From CAZMXI01 sp964570205 (GTDB lineage: Bacteria > Planctomycetota > Phycisphaerae > Tepidisphaerales > Tepidisphaeraceae), in the NCBI GenBank assembly GCA_964570205.1, contig CAZMXI010000060.1, forward strand, positions 1-26,410: a stretch of DNA of 26,410 nt, written 5' to 3'. The translations under genes were made by a program, and so were the position numbers. Shown one piece after another: positions 16,401 through 23,742 of the stretch. Positions within the stretch are counted from its first letter, which is position 1. Every line of letters starts with the position of its first letter. The notes beneath the pieces are model-generated. The model was not told where the DNA came from. It ran no database searches and saw only the letters and a program-made list of their open reading frames with translations.

Positions 16401-18420
16401 TCGGATCGGCCTGCACCAGCCGCTGAGCAAGCTCCACGGCCTTCTGCATTTTGGCCTGGGCTTCGTAGGAGAACATCAACAGCCGACAGGCAGCGTACTG
16501 GCCCTCCTTTGATGCGATCTCCGCCTCCGCAAGGGGCGCCAGCAGGTCCGCCGCGGACTGCCACTCCCGCGCAACGATGAACGCGTTGGCCTTGACCAGC
16601 TTTTCGACAGTCGTCTTCTCGGGTAGAGCCTGCACGAGGGGCTGGATTTCTTTCTCGCGACCACTCGCCCGGAGCCAGTCAATGCGCAGCTCGATGGCCC
16701 CCACGTTCCCATTGCCGCCCGCCTCCAGGGAACGGATGTAGCGGTCGGCTTCCGCGAGACGTCTTTCAGCCGTCAACAGCCTGACCAGCAACGAGATGTT
16801 CTGCGGCGCCCGTTGGACTTCAATGAGTCTTTCGAGAACGGCAATCGCCTGCCCGGGCTGGTTGATGCCTTTGGAGGCATACAGGCGAGCAAGTTCCATG
16901 ACCTGGCCGGGGTCAAACTGCTGGCGTGCAAACATCTCGTCCACGGCCTTCTGCCAGAGCTGAACCGCTTCGCGACGGGCCCTGGGATTGGTCGAGTCGA
17001 GCAGCTTTACCCGCCCTTCGAGCCAGAGCCAGCGCGGATCTTCTCGATTCGCGACGTTTGCCACCAGTTGTTGGACGTCAGACTCAACTTCTTCGCGCAG
17101 AGCCAGATTATTGGGCGACGCGGTGCACTCGAGGAACTTGAGTTCAATCGACTCGATCATCCTGCCGAAGTGCCCATTCTGGATCGTTAGGAACGCCCGA
17201 TATCCCTTCAGGGCCGAATCCAGTTTAACCGGCTCCTCCAGGATCAGACGCATCCTGCCGCATTCATCGCGGAGTTCAGCGCGAGCGTCTTCGACGTTCA
17301 GGATTCGCTCCTCGGCAAACCGCCTTTGAGCCATTTCACGCATGGACCGCACCAAGGCAAGCCGGAGCCCTATATCAAAGGGTCGAACCTCGAGCGCTGC
17401 CTGAAGCACATCCGGCACCTCATCGCTTCGGCCACGCGACTGCATCAGGCCGATTTGATAGTTGTGAGCTTCGGCGTATTCTTCCTGTTCCGGGGATGCG
17501 GTCTCAACAGCGATGGCAATGAGGCTGTCAATGACCTTGAGCATCTCCTCACGCTTCTTGAAGGCCTCTTCGCGGTACTGACGTTCCTCCCGCCCAGGCG
17601 GTGGTTGACGCCGCGCGATCGCGTTCGCGAGGTCCTGCAGGATGCGCACGCGATCGAGAACCAGACGGGGATTGCGGTTCGGCTCGGGCACGTCGGCGTA
17701 CATCGCCTGCGCCTGAGCGTACAGCTTATCGATCGACTCAGGCCTGTCCGACAGACGGCGCGCCTGTTCCAGCATGGCCCTGGCTGCATAGAGGCGTGCC
17801 ATGGGCTCATCGGGCGCTTTCTTGGACATCGCGGCCTCGGCCATCACGACCAACGCCGTGGTGGCCTTGTTCACATCCACTTCCGCGACAGTGGCGCCGT
17901 TGAGCCACTGGCCTATGACGGCCCCGTGCTGACATGCGACGGCGAACGGATCGTCTGGTTCCAGACCCACCAGCGTCTTGGCATATTCACCCAGCTTCTG
18001 GTAAATCTGACGGGCGTTGACCCCGCGGGACAACTCGGCTCGTTCCTTGTGCTCGGTCATGAGGCGACGCAGCGCACCCGCATGGCCGGGGTCAACCACG
18101 AGAGCCGCCTCCCAGTACTGCACATCCTTGTTGACCTGTTCGCGGTCATACCGCACCATGTCATGCAGCATGTCGCCAAATGCCACGAGCACTTCGACGT
18201 TGTTCGGCTGAATCCGCAGGGCTCGCTGGAAGGCATCGCGGGCATCCTGGTACTTCGTCGGATCTTGCTTCGCCGCTTCCACGTAGTACTTCGCCCTGGC
18301 GAAATGCGTCTGCACATCGCCGCGGTTGGCCCACCAGAAGATGCCGACAGCGCCAACCATCCCGCCCATCACGATCAGCGTCAGGATCACCAGAAAACGC
18401 TTATTGACCTTGCGTGCCAT
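13417..18420 (-). CDS. Giant membrane-anchored TPR protein of the exosortase/EPS operon
   Basis: The protein has 1667 residues. It starts with a short basic segment (MARKVNKR), one membrane helix at about 9-30 and no lipobox, so the bulk probably lies in the periplasm. The rest is helical tetratricopeptide-type repeats from about residue 50 to the end. Clear examples are an early unit with DARDAFQRALRIQPNN, a central unit with GQYDEAIRSFTKARERQSNN, and a later one with YHLLGRTDDAIREMESAIQL. TPR proteins act as scaffolds; those beside exosortases (the PrsT type) are thought to organise export or sorting, but no enzyme activity is visible. The ATG at 18420 has GAGG eight bases upstream; an in-frame GTG at 18429 overlaps that site. 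It lies 73 bases after the EpsI-like gene. The C-terminal stop is 113 bases before the BY-kinase start. Confidence 0.9.
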   Translation of the reverse strand: MARKVNKRFLVILTLIVMGGMVGAVGIFWWANRGDVQTHFARAKYYVEAAKQDPTKYQDARDAFQRALRIQPNNVEVLVAFGDMLHDMVRYDREQVNKDVQYWEAALVVDPGHAGALRRLMTEHKERAELSRGVNARQIYQKLGEYAKTLVGLEPDDPFAVACQHGAVIGQWLNGATVAEVDVNKATTALVVMAEAAMSKKAPDEPMARLYAARAMLEQARRLSDRPESIDKLYAQAQAMYADVPEPNRNPRLVLDRVRILQDLANAIARRQPPPGREERQYREEAFKKREEMLKVIDSLIAIAVETASPEQEEYAEAHNYQIGLMQSRGRSDEVPDVLQAALEVRPFDIGLRLALVRSMREMAQRRFAEERILNVEDARAELRDECGRMRLILEEPVKLDSALKGYRAFLTIQNGHFGRMIESIELKFLECTASPNNLALREEVESDVQQLVANVANREDPRWLWLEGRVKLLDSTNPRARREAVQLWQKAVDEMFARQQFDPGQVMELARLYASKGINQPGQAIAVLERLIEVQRAPQNISLLVRLLTAERRLAEADRYIRSLEAGGNGNVGAIELRIDWLRASGREKEIQPLVQALPEKTTVEKLVKANAFIVAREWQSAADLLAPLAEAEIASKEGQYAACRLLMFSYEAQAKMQKAVELAQRLVQADPKNADVQRLHASLTRQGPDTRPAGEDGNRQQEAFGQYAEHVKRAAEWESKAKEEPDKRDQHLKEARAERDQAADVLLTLEKTEVADQLAKGVRNPLAGGPVLNALFEHYYGQWQSRGFPAVDANDPARVNPDPDLRLVRGYAEKLELANWDSCRGQSYWARVHLGQGTHESSSGNHDAAQRHYESARIAAEEAVRQTGEFASSWVLLGQAQRATGQYDEAIRSFTKARERQSNNAYAIEGIIGCCLRLRDSDKLLLARRTVDEAERLFGQADWVLASKMDVEEASGNVAKVTGLREEFAKRGTSGAQSHLALASNYAKLHDTLLLEGKTVEAREIRRKMIASLETGIKKYPDSLDIVRQLAHVYWQQGDRDKATEVLKELAETDAWKARHEVAYLLAEYAVMQGDYEGAEGHFRIALQHALPDAAVAIRLRIAQLCFVQKRAPEGIAILTDVASKTENPRAVLGAVEVLMGYGRREEADTVVQAALRRYPGNVQLLIAASRLRLMNEDVRGSDQLIAQAIEADKGNPETIYWRGQIRLASGKINEAMADFRTTRDRSPINARFRAALAETYHLLGRTDDAIREMESAIQLSNADENTWGMLVDLLFADRRWLILERILRDARENVMLRGRRSWWADESRMWVMRNDMPKALFAAQKAVETSQTEENVLLLMNTLLLDKQFDLVLENTDRLMSKGKSPFPYWVYAVRAQAYHGKGNAADAFKEIKLAMDNAFEDATAASSVCRVFQNTLGVGALIAELEPRAGIPQWQLQLTNAYIAAQRWDKAVANTDDLVEKQLRKFAEPMQVQLLSVAAEAYTLAAATIPSALPKAQAAYTKFLELAPKNRIPVKQQIVALNNLACLLADHPTTPDPAAALIYSKRAYEMMQRADFVLPDIMDTHGWVLVLTGRQDMTNLAAGIALLRETVATPRAPVDAYYHLGMGYLLQKDFDRAATELARAQSAYMEKEAKGQILDASLKKKIDGALVNARQKQPVAGAN

Positions 18421-18493
18421 CGACTCCACCTCAAATGCCCCGGCGATGCCGCCGCGGCGTCATCTCCCATCACACCATCGCCCCGGCGCCGTC

Positions 18494-19351
18494 TCAACGC
18501 GACTGATACAGGCCCCATTCGGGCAGCGCCTTCTCCACCTCCGGCAGTGCTTCCGCGAGAAACTGCCTCATGCTCGCCCACGCCTGGTCAGCGCCTCGGG
18601 CGTCGCGGGTGATGCAGTTCAGCTCGATCTTCGCGTAGTAGCCGTACCGGGCGAACAGGTTCTGCAAATCGTGGCGAACGCTCAAAGAATGGGCCTCGTA
18701 GCGCCCGTTCACGTGAAACGTGTAGGCCACGTTCTGCGGCCGGCGCGAGTCGCCCTCGAAGGTGATGTGCCGCACCGGCAATTCCTGCCCATTCCCAAGA
18801 TTCCAGGTTTCTGTCGTCGGATTGGTCGGCTCAAGACCCTCGGCCACGTAGCAGCGCTCGGGAATATGGGCGACCGTGTCGGCCTTACCGGTGTAATAGG
18901 TCAGGCCCAGTGACAGCACGGCCGCGGGATTGCGTCCCTGATACTCATTCAGCGATTTCTTCTGCTCGGCGTAGCTCTTGCCTTCCACATGGCGCTTCTG
19001 AAAGTCCACCGGATCCAGGCCGAACTTGCTCACATCCACGTAGAAGCAGAAGAGGTATTCGTCGGTGCCCAGCGCCAGCTTCAGGTCATCATCAAGGACA
19101 TCATCGCGGGCGATTTGAACCCAGTTGCCGATGACCTGCGGAATGGCCGCCCCGAAACTCTGCCGCATCGGGACGGGTTCTTTCTTGAAGTGCAGTTCGA
19201 GATGCCGAACCGCGAAATTCAGCCCGCCGGCCGCAACGAGCAGGATCAGCGCGGCAGCGAGGAACCGGCCGCTGAACAGGCGTTGCGGCGGCGCTGGCGC
19301 GGCATATTCGCCCATGGAGGGCATTTCCGGCGATGCCTGCATCTCGGTCAT
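18494..19351 (-). CDS. EpsI-like exosortase-associated protein (DUF3485 type)
   Basis: This 285-residue protein has a polar N-terminus, one membrane helix at about 28-48, and a periplasmic domain that includes IPQVIGNW (70-77) and HIPERCYVAEG (162-172). The H-x-P-E-R-C-Y segment with Cys167 is the hallmark of EpsI-like proteins, which occur next to, or fused to, exosortases; their exact role is not established. The ATG at 19351 has GGGAGGAG three bases upstream and overlaps the exosortase stop in an ATGA arrangement. The two proteins are therefore very likely translationally coupled and made together. Family assignment is firm. Confidence 0.9.
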   Translation of the reverse strand: MTEMQASPEMPSMGEYAAPAPPQRLFSGRFLAAALILLVAAGGLNFAVRHLELHFKKEPVPMRQSFGAAIPQVIGNWVQIARDDVLDDDLKLALGTDEYLFCFYVDVSKFGLDPVDFQKRHVEGKSYAEQKKSLNEYQGRNPAAVLSLGLTYYTGKADTVAHIPERCYVAEGLEPTNPTTETWNLGNGQELPVRHITFEGDSRRPQNVAYTFHVNGRYEAHSLSVRHDLQNLFARYGYYAKIELNCITRDARGADQAWASMRQFLAEALPEVEKALPEWGLYQSR

Positions 19352-20823
19352 GACTCCTCCCGCTCCGAAACCGGGCCCGACTTGGCACGCGACCCCGCCA
19401 TAACCTGCCGGAGCCTGGCGGCGGCGGCAGTCAGATCGTCCGCCGGCGCCTCCGATGAAACCGCTGGAAGTGCGGCGGGCAAAGCAACCGGACGCGACGC
19501 GCCGCGTGTAGTGGCCCTTGGGATTTCAATCACCAGGTCCCGTCGCGGCGCGGCGTCGGCCACGCCAGGCAGTCTTCCCTTGTCCACTTCTTCGATGAAC
19601 AAGTTGTCCAGCACCCATGCCACCATCAGAATAATGAAGAAGGCCGGGATCAGCATGACCATCCCGACGAACTGGTGGGCGAAACTCTGCGACAGGTTCG
19701 GGTCGACATAGTGGTCCAGCAGGCCCTGCCCCGCCACACGCATCATGTTGCAGAAGATGGCTATGGGCACCGCGGACAGCGTGATGAACACCCTCTGCCA
19801 TAGCGGACGCGACGAGAGAAACCCCACCGCAGCGCCCACCGAAATGAACGTCATNNNNNNNNNNCCCGCGCAGGCCTCGGCGACGTTCAGCACGCGGGCC
19901 GACTCGCCATGGCCGAGCATCAGCTTGGTGCCTGAACGAAGAGCCTCTACGCCGGTGGCTTTCAGGGTAATGACCGCCGCCGATGCGGCGAGTTTCTGCA
20001 GCGGCATCGCGATCCAGCTATAAACCAGTTGCGGCCAGGGAATCGCGCAGATCAGGAAAAGGATCGGGAACCAGGCAATACGCATGGTCGACCAGCCGCA
20101 GATCAGCAGCACAGCGCCGAAAAGCGTGACGATCATGCCGAAGTCTTTGAAGAAATCGTTCTGGCCCGGCCAGATGCCCCAGCCGTAAAACAGGATTCCC
20201 CACACCAGAATGTACGTCCCGAACCAGACATCGGAGGACTCGGCCAGCCGCACCAGCCGGTCATGAAGGCGATGAGCGGAACTGCGTTGGATAGCGGCCC
20301 AGAACAACACCAAGCCAATCAGGACCGGCGGACCCGCAACGATGGCCACGCCCAGCGTCGAGCGAAGAGCCAGGGGGTAATAGGCATACACGAAGAAGAC
20401 CACGCCCCACAGTGCGCCCTGCAGTAGAAGCCAGGCGCCCAGGGCCTTGAGGCGGGGCGACCAGCGCCGCGAGGGTCGAGTGGCAAACAGGGCCTCCCGG
20501 TTCAGATAGAGATAGTACAGCCCGATGATGGGCACGAAAATCGAGTGGGCCCAGTTGGCTTCGCCGTTGACGGGATTGGTCTTGAGCCAGAGCCGGCGGA
20601 GATTGGGCCAGAACAGACCACCCATCAGGATCGCGATGATCCCTATGCGAGTCCACGCCCGAAGCGAGAGGCCCGCGAACGAGCTCGGCTCGCCCGGCAG
20701 CGGAGTGCGGTACTCGAGAACCGGACCCGTGGATGTCTCGCGCATAGTCATTCGGTTGACCCGATCACGCCCATTTTCGGCCGTCTTCATCGCCAATGCC
20801 GAGCCCGGTCCCGCTGTCTGCAT
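19348..20823 (-). CDS. Exosortase (EpsH/Xrt family transpeptidase-like membrane protein)
   Basis: The protein has about 491 residues and around eight to ten membrane helices. It contains the exosortase catalytic triad: Cys318 in VAEACAG, Arg362 in CNMMR, and His383 in SFAHQFVG. Exosortases are thought to cleave and transfer proteins carrying C-terminal PEP-CTERM-like signals at the inner membrane. Ten N bases fall directly after the Cys; the codon ggN still reads Gly320, and three residues are unknown, including the usual conserved Arg of the CSGLR-type motif. A polar C-terminal tail of about 80 residues and a long N-terminus make it larger than many exosortases. The start is uncertain: ATG codons at 20823, 20790, 20751 and 20745 all lack strong ribosome-binding sites. 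It is preceded by the Wza-like gene (148 bases) and coupled to the EpsI-like gene. Confidence 0.9.
   Translation of the reverse strand: MQTAGPGSALAMKTAENGRDRVNRMTMRETSTGPVLEYRTPLPGEPSSFAGLSLRAWTRIGIIAILMGGLFWPNLRRLWLKTNPVNGEANWAHSIFVPIIGLYYLYLNREALFATRPSRRWSPRLKALGAWLLLQGALWGVVFFVYAYYPLALRSTLGVAIVAGPPVLIGLVLFWAAIQRSSAHRLHDRLVRLAESSDVWFGTYILVWGILFYGWGIWPGQNDFFKDFGMIVTLFGAVLLICGWSTMRIAWFPILFLICAIPWPQLVYSWIAMPLQKLAASAAVITLKATGVEALRSGTKLMLGHGESARVLNVAEACAXXXXMTFISVGAAVGFLSSRPLWQRVFITLSAVPIAIFCNMMRVAGQGLLDHYVDPNLSQSFAHQFVGMVMLIPAFFIILMVAWVLDNLFIEEVDKGRLPGVADAAPRRDLVIEIPRATTRGASRPVALPAALPAVSSEAPADDLTAAAARLRQVMAGSRAKSGPVSEREES
19855..19864. other. Assembly gap (10 N) inside the exosortase gene
   Basis: Ten undetermined bases interrupt the exosortase codons directly after the catalytic Cys-Ala-Gly. 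A true length of ten keeps both sides in one frame. The real length could differ if the run is a placeholder. Confidence 0.99.
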
Positions 20824-20971
20824 TCCTACGACCCGGCCCGGCCTGATGTTCCGCTGTTTCCGGCATTCGCACGCCGATCTGCCGTCACCTGCGCCGCCTT
20901 AGCGAGCGGACGGCGTCGGCATGAGCCGCGCCGTCCCGCTTCATGCCGCTTTCCGCCAAGGCGCCGTCCGA

Positions 20972-22420
20972 TTACCGGTCGCCATTGCGGATCGGCGCGT
21001 AGTTGCGGTCATACAGGAACCCGAAGCCGTACGTCGCACGGAATGCGCCGCGCAAGGCCACCAGGAACGGCGGGTAGAAATCGGTGCCCACCATCACGGT
21101 ATCATTAGGCTTCAGGTAAAGATCCGGTTCAAGTCCATCAAAAATGCGTTGCAGATTGACGCGAACGTAGAGTTGCTGATCGCCAATCCGACGAATGACA
21201 TCCGTCTTCTGCGGAACCGCCAGCGGATCAAGCATTCTTGCGCTGATGATCGCCTGCATGAGCGTGATCTTCTGGGGCGGCAGATTGAAGACGCCAGGCG
21301 TACCGACATGGCCGCCCATGTAGTAGAAACCCTGTCCGGGCAACGGCACGATGACCATGTCATCGGGGCGGATTACCACGTTGTACCGCAGGTCGCCGCT
21401 GCGGAGCTGGTTTAGGGGAATGCGGATGACCCGCTCCTCCTCCTCGCCGGCGCCGGAGCCGAATTCATAGGGTGGCTGCTTGGGGGGCTCAGGCTGGGCG
21501 GTCGTTCCCGGCGCGCCGGGGGGATTCTCCAGGGGCGCGGCTGTCCGCGTGGTCGAGCCAATAACGCGAGGCTGGCCATCGATGATGATGATTCGCTCGC
21601 TGTTGCCAGGCGCGGGCGCAGCGGTACCCGCCGGACGGGTCGCCGGCTGCTCAGCAGCCATCACCGGCCGATTAACGGTCCCCGCATCGCTGCCCGGCAT
21701 CAACGGGTCTTTCGCCGGGGTGGGCGCCGGCTTCTTGATCTCCGTCGAAGGCCGCACCGTCGCGGGCTTCTCGGACCGGGTCTTCCGGATCACATAAATG
21801 GAGTCAATAACGTTGGTTTGAATGTCGCCCGCCTGCGCCAGGGCGTTCAGCAGGCGGTAGTCCGTTTCCCAGAAGGTGTATTGGCCCGGCCGGCCAACTG
21901 CGCCTGTCACCCAGAAGGTCCGCTGACGCGCCTCGACCACCGTGATGGTCAGCGTCGCCTCGGTCAACAGTCCGGCCTCACGGTACTTGTCCGTGATGGC
22001 CTTCTGCAACTCCTGCTCCGTGAGCCCGGCAGCCTTGATCGGCTCGGGCAGCATGGGCAGGCTGAGCAAACCGGTTTCGCTCACGCGAGCGGTGCGGACC
22101 GTTTCCACCCGCTCCCCGGTCAGGTCGAGGATGGAGACCGTGATCAGGTCGTTGCGGCCGATCACGTAATCCGACTCGATCGCTTTCAGGTCCTCTGGCC
22201 GGACCTCGTCAGCATCGGCAAATTGCGTTTCGGCCTCATCACGCGGATCGATCGTGGAAAGGATGGGCACGACCAACCGGCCGCCTTCATTGCGCGCGAG
22301 CTCCTCCTGAGCCAGCCAGCTACGACAACCGGCCGAAAACAGAAGTCCACTCACCGCACACAGCAACCCTGCGCGGCAGAGGCGCCGACCCCAGACCTGA
22401 AGTCTTTCCCGTTGGCGCAC
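20972..22420 (-). CDS. Wza-like polysaccharide export protein
   Basis: The 482-residue precursor has an N-terminal signal (basic start, hydrophobic core) and a candidate lipobox SAGC with Cys32; Ser at position -3 is not ideal. The polysaccharide export domain begins near SDYVIGRNDLITVSILD, and SLBB-like segments follow, for example WVTGAVGRPGQYTF and, near the C-terminus, MGGHVGTPGVFNLP. A long Pro/Thr/Ala-rich linker separates them. Such proteins form the outer-membrane exit channel for capsule or exopolysaccharide and work with Wzc-type partners such as the BY-kinase at the other end of this operon. The GTG at 22420 was chosen because AGGAG lies six bases upstream; the frame also opens at a TTG at 22465, but that lies on the terminator tract. 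First gene of the operon. Confidence 0.9.
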   Translation of the reverse strand: MRQRERLQVWGRRLCRAGLLCAVSGLLFSAGCRSWLAQEELARNEGGRLVVPILSTIDPRDEAETQFADADEVRPEDLKAIESDYVIGRNDLITVSILDLTGERVETVRTARVSETGLLSLPMLPEPIKAAGLTEQELQKAITDKYREAGLLTEATLTITVVEARQRTFWVTGAVGRPGQYTFWETDYRLLNALAQAGDIQTNVIDSIYVIRKTRSEKPATVRPSTEIKKPAPTPAKDPLMPGSDAGTVNRPVMAAEQPATRPAGTAAPAPGNSERIIIIDGQPRVIGSTTRTAAPLENPPGAPGTTAQPEPPKQPPYEFGSGAGEEEERVIRIPLNQLRSGDLRYNVVIRPDDMVIVPLPGQGFYYMGGHVGTPGVFNLPPQKITLMQAIISARMLDPLAVPQKTDVIRRIGDQQLYVRVNLQRIFDGLEPDLYLKPNDTVMVGTDFYPPFLVALRGAFRATYGFGFLYDRNYAPIRNGDR

Positions 22421-22426
22421 GATGCG

Positions 22427-22431
22427 CTCCT
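22427..22431 (-). promoter_or_regulatory. Ribosome-binding site deciding the GTG start of the export gene
   Basis: AGGAG on the minus strand is 6 bases before the GTG at 22420 and is one of the best Shine-Dalgarno matches in the window. Confidence 0.7.
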
Positions 22432-22463
22432 TTCCGAAAGCGATTGATGAGCTGATGTCGCAC

Positions 22464-22529
22464 AAAAAAGACGCCGGCCGACGGCCAGCCTGTCACCCGC
22501 CTCGCCTTGTCCCGGATGGTTGAGGCAGG
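22464..22529 (-). promoter_or_regulatory. Leader with two stem-loops and a terminator/attenuator before the exosortase operon
   Basis: On the minus strand, GCTGGCC (22489-22483) and GGCCGGC (22479-22473) form a seven-pair stem (one U-G pair) with a GUC loop. Three bases later come six T (22469-22464), the classic form of an intrinsic terminator. It sits 43 bases before the start codon of the Wza-like gene, not after a gene. Just upstream, CCTGCCTC (22529-22522) pairs with GAGGCGGG (22503-22496) over eight pairs around an 18-base loop. No gene is visible upstream on this strand for at least 600 bases. The arrangement suggests that the operon is controlled by premature termination in its leader. 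The ligand or factor is unknown, and a riboswitch class could not be recognised. Confidence 0.55.
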
Positions 22530-23140
22530 TGCGCGAAATCGACGGATATCTTCGGCGAACCACTCTACGATGATTTGGCCGGTCTCTCCACCCGGCCGAA
22601 CTGGCCCGCGATTGAGCGTTCACCCGGATGATCGCGCCACACCATCCCAGTCGGCAGCGATGGACTTGAGGCGGTCGTCGTGGCCACGATCCTCCCGCGC
22701 CAGCCACATTTTCCAAAGGGCGCTGAGCAGCGAGCAGGTCGTACTTTACCCCCATAGGAGCGTTTTGCAAGCACATCCTCGGGCACGCCGAACCTGAGGA
22801 CTGGCGATTGGGGAGCGTAGATGCGGCGAACGCACATTCCATGCCAACTTATTCCTAACTCATGCACCAATCAGCATACTCGACCCACGGCGTAATGCCG
22901 AGGCGTTTACGGATGCACCTGACCTATTTGAATCGGACCGTTTTGCGTGGCCCTTCACCCGAAATTGCTTCGCGATCAACACGCCACCAGCGGCACCGCC
23001 GCCGTCCAATGGAGACAATCCGTCGAGCCCAGCAATACCGTACCCGAGTGGACGCCTTTCGGTAACTCCAAATCCCGCTCGGTTTTGCCGCTCGCCTTAT
23101 CGGCATGTCGTGCGTATAACCAATAGAGGGCGGACAATCT
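22530..23140. other. Intergenic region between divergent exosortase operon and osmC
   Basis: About 600 bases with no convincing gene; the short open frames here lack family features and ribosome-binding sites. It must hold the promoter of the minus-strand operon and that of osmC. A weak minus-strand candidate is TTGCAA (22765-22770) and TAAAGT (22748-22743), 16 bases apart. A TATAAC at 23115-23120 could be an osmC -10 box but has no well-placed -35. Neither is reliable. Confidence 0.5.
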
Positions 23141-23157
23141 GACACAGGAGAATCTCT

Positions 23158-23586
23158 ATGCCTGCACGAAAAGCGGAAGGAATCTGGGAAGGCAACTTGA
23201 AGCAAGGCAAAGGCCGGGTAAAACTCGGCAGCGGTGCCTACCAGGGCCCCTACTCGTTCGGCACACGCTTCGAGGAGCAGCCCGGTACCAACCCCGAAGA
23301 ACTCATCGCCGCCGCACATGCCGGGTGTTTCTCCATGGCACTATCGTTCGGCCTGGAGAAAGCCGGCCATGTACCTACGCGCGTCCATACGACCGCGACA
23401 GTCCGACTTGAGAAAGTCGGCGAAGGCTTCAAGATCACCCATATTCAGCTTGACTGCGAAGCAGATGTGCCAGGTATCGACGAGGCCAGTTTCATGCAAC
23501 AGGCCGACGCCGCCAAGACGGGGTGTCCTGTCTCACAGGCATTGTCTGCGGTGAAGATCGACCTGAACGCAAAGCTGCTTAAGTAG
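23158..23586 (+). CDS. osmC: OsmC-family peroxidase
   Basis: The 142-residue length is right for OsmC, a small cytoplasmic thiol peroxidase that reduces organic hydroperoxides. The two redox cysteines are visible: Cys57 in ELIAAAHAGCFSMALS and Cys123 in AKTGCPVSQAL. The conserved N-terminal Arg37 in FGTRFEE and Glu48/Glu49 in GTNPEEL are also in place. The SxxAL after the first Cys and the KTGCPVS context fit the OsmC branch better than the Ohr branch. The ATG at 23158 follows AGGAG (23146-23150) by seven bases. It is a single gene, divergent from the exosortase operon, with no visible link to it; in other bacteria osmC is induced by osmotic or stationary-phase stress. Family assignment is firm. 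Confidence 0.93.
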   Translation: MPARKAEGIWEGNLKQGKGRVKLGSGAYQGPYSFGTRFEEQPGTNPEELIAAAHAGCFSMALSFGLEKAGHVPTRVHTTATVRLEKVGEGFKITHIQLDCEADVPGIDEASFMQQADAAKTGCPVSQALSAVKIDLNAKLLK

Positions 23587-23658
23587 CTTTACGACAGGCA
23601 TTTAAGCATTCATGCGGCGTTGGTCCCCGGCGATTCGACTTTCGCGTGTTCTTTCTTG

Positions 23659-23688
23659 CGCCCACGCAACGCCCACGCATTTGCGTGG
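23659..23688. repeat. Tandem 10-mer and inverted copy upstream of the coiled-coil gene
   Basis: CGCCCACGCA occurs at 23659-23668 and again at 23670-23679, an 11-base step (one helix turn). The second copy is followed by its inverse, so CCACGC-ATTT-GCGTGG (23673-23688) is a perfect six-pair inverted repeat. No T run follows on either strand. It lies about 55 bases before the next gene, so a protein-binding operator is more likely than a terminator, though neither is shown. Confidence 0.5.
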
Positions 23689-23742
23689 TAAACATCATTC
23701 AGAGCAGGATTTATGATTCGAGATTGAGGGCTCGGAGGTAGC

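Noticed and set aside
17326..18612. Plus-strand open frame of 428 codons across the TPR and EpsI-like genes
   Set aside because: It spans two sense genes and their gap and has no family features.
22464..22529. Cyclic-di-GMP (GEMM) riboswitch in the operon leader
   Set aside because: The context would fit, but the conserved GEMM bases could not be found; only the stems and terminator are supported.
22743..22770. Promoter for the exosortase operon (TTGCAA, 16 bases, TAAAGT)
   Set aside because: Both boxes match only four of six consensus bases, which is not above chance in 600 bases.
22351..22842. Minus-strand open frame of 163 codons upstream of the export gene
   Set aside because: It overlaps the leader hairpin and the export gene start, has no ribosome-binding site and reads as low-quality sequence.
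23085..23120. Promoter for osmC (TTGCCG and TATAAC)
   Set aside because: The spacing is 24 bases, too long for a sigma70 promoter.
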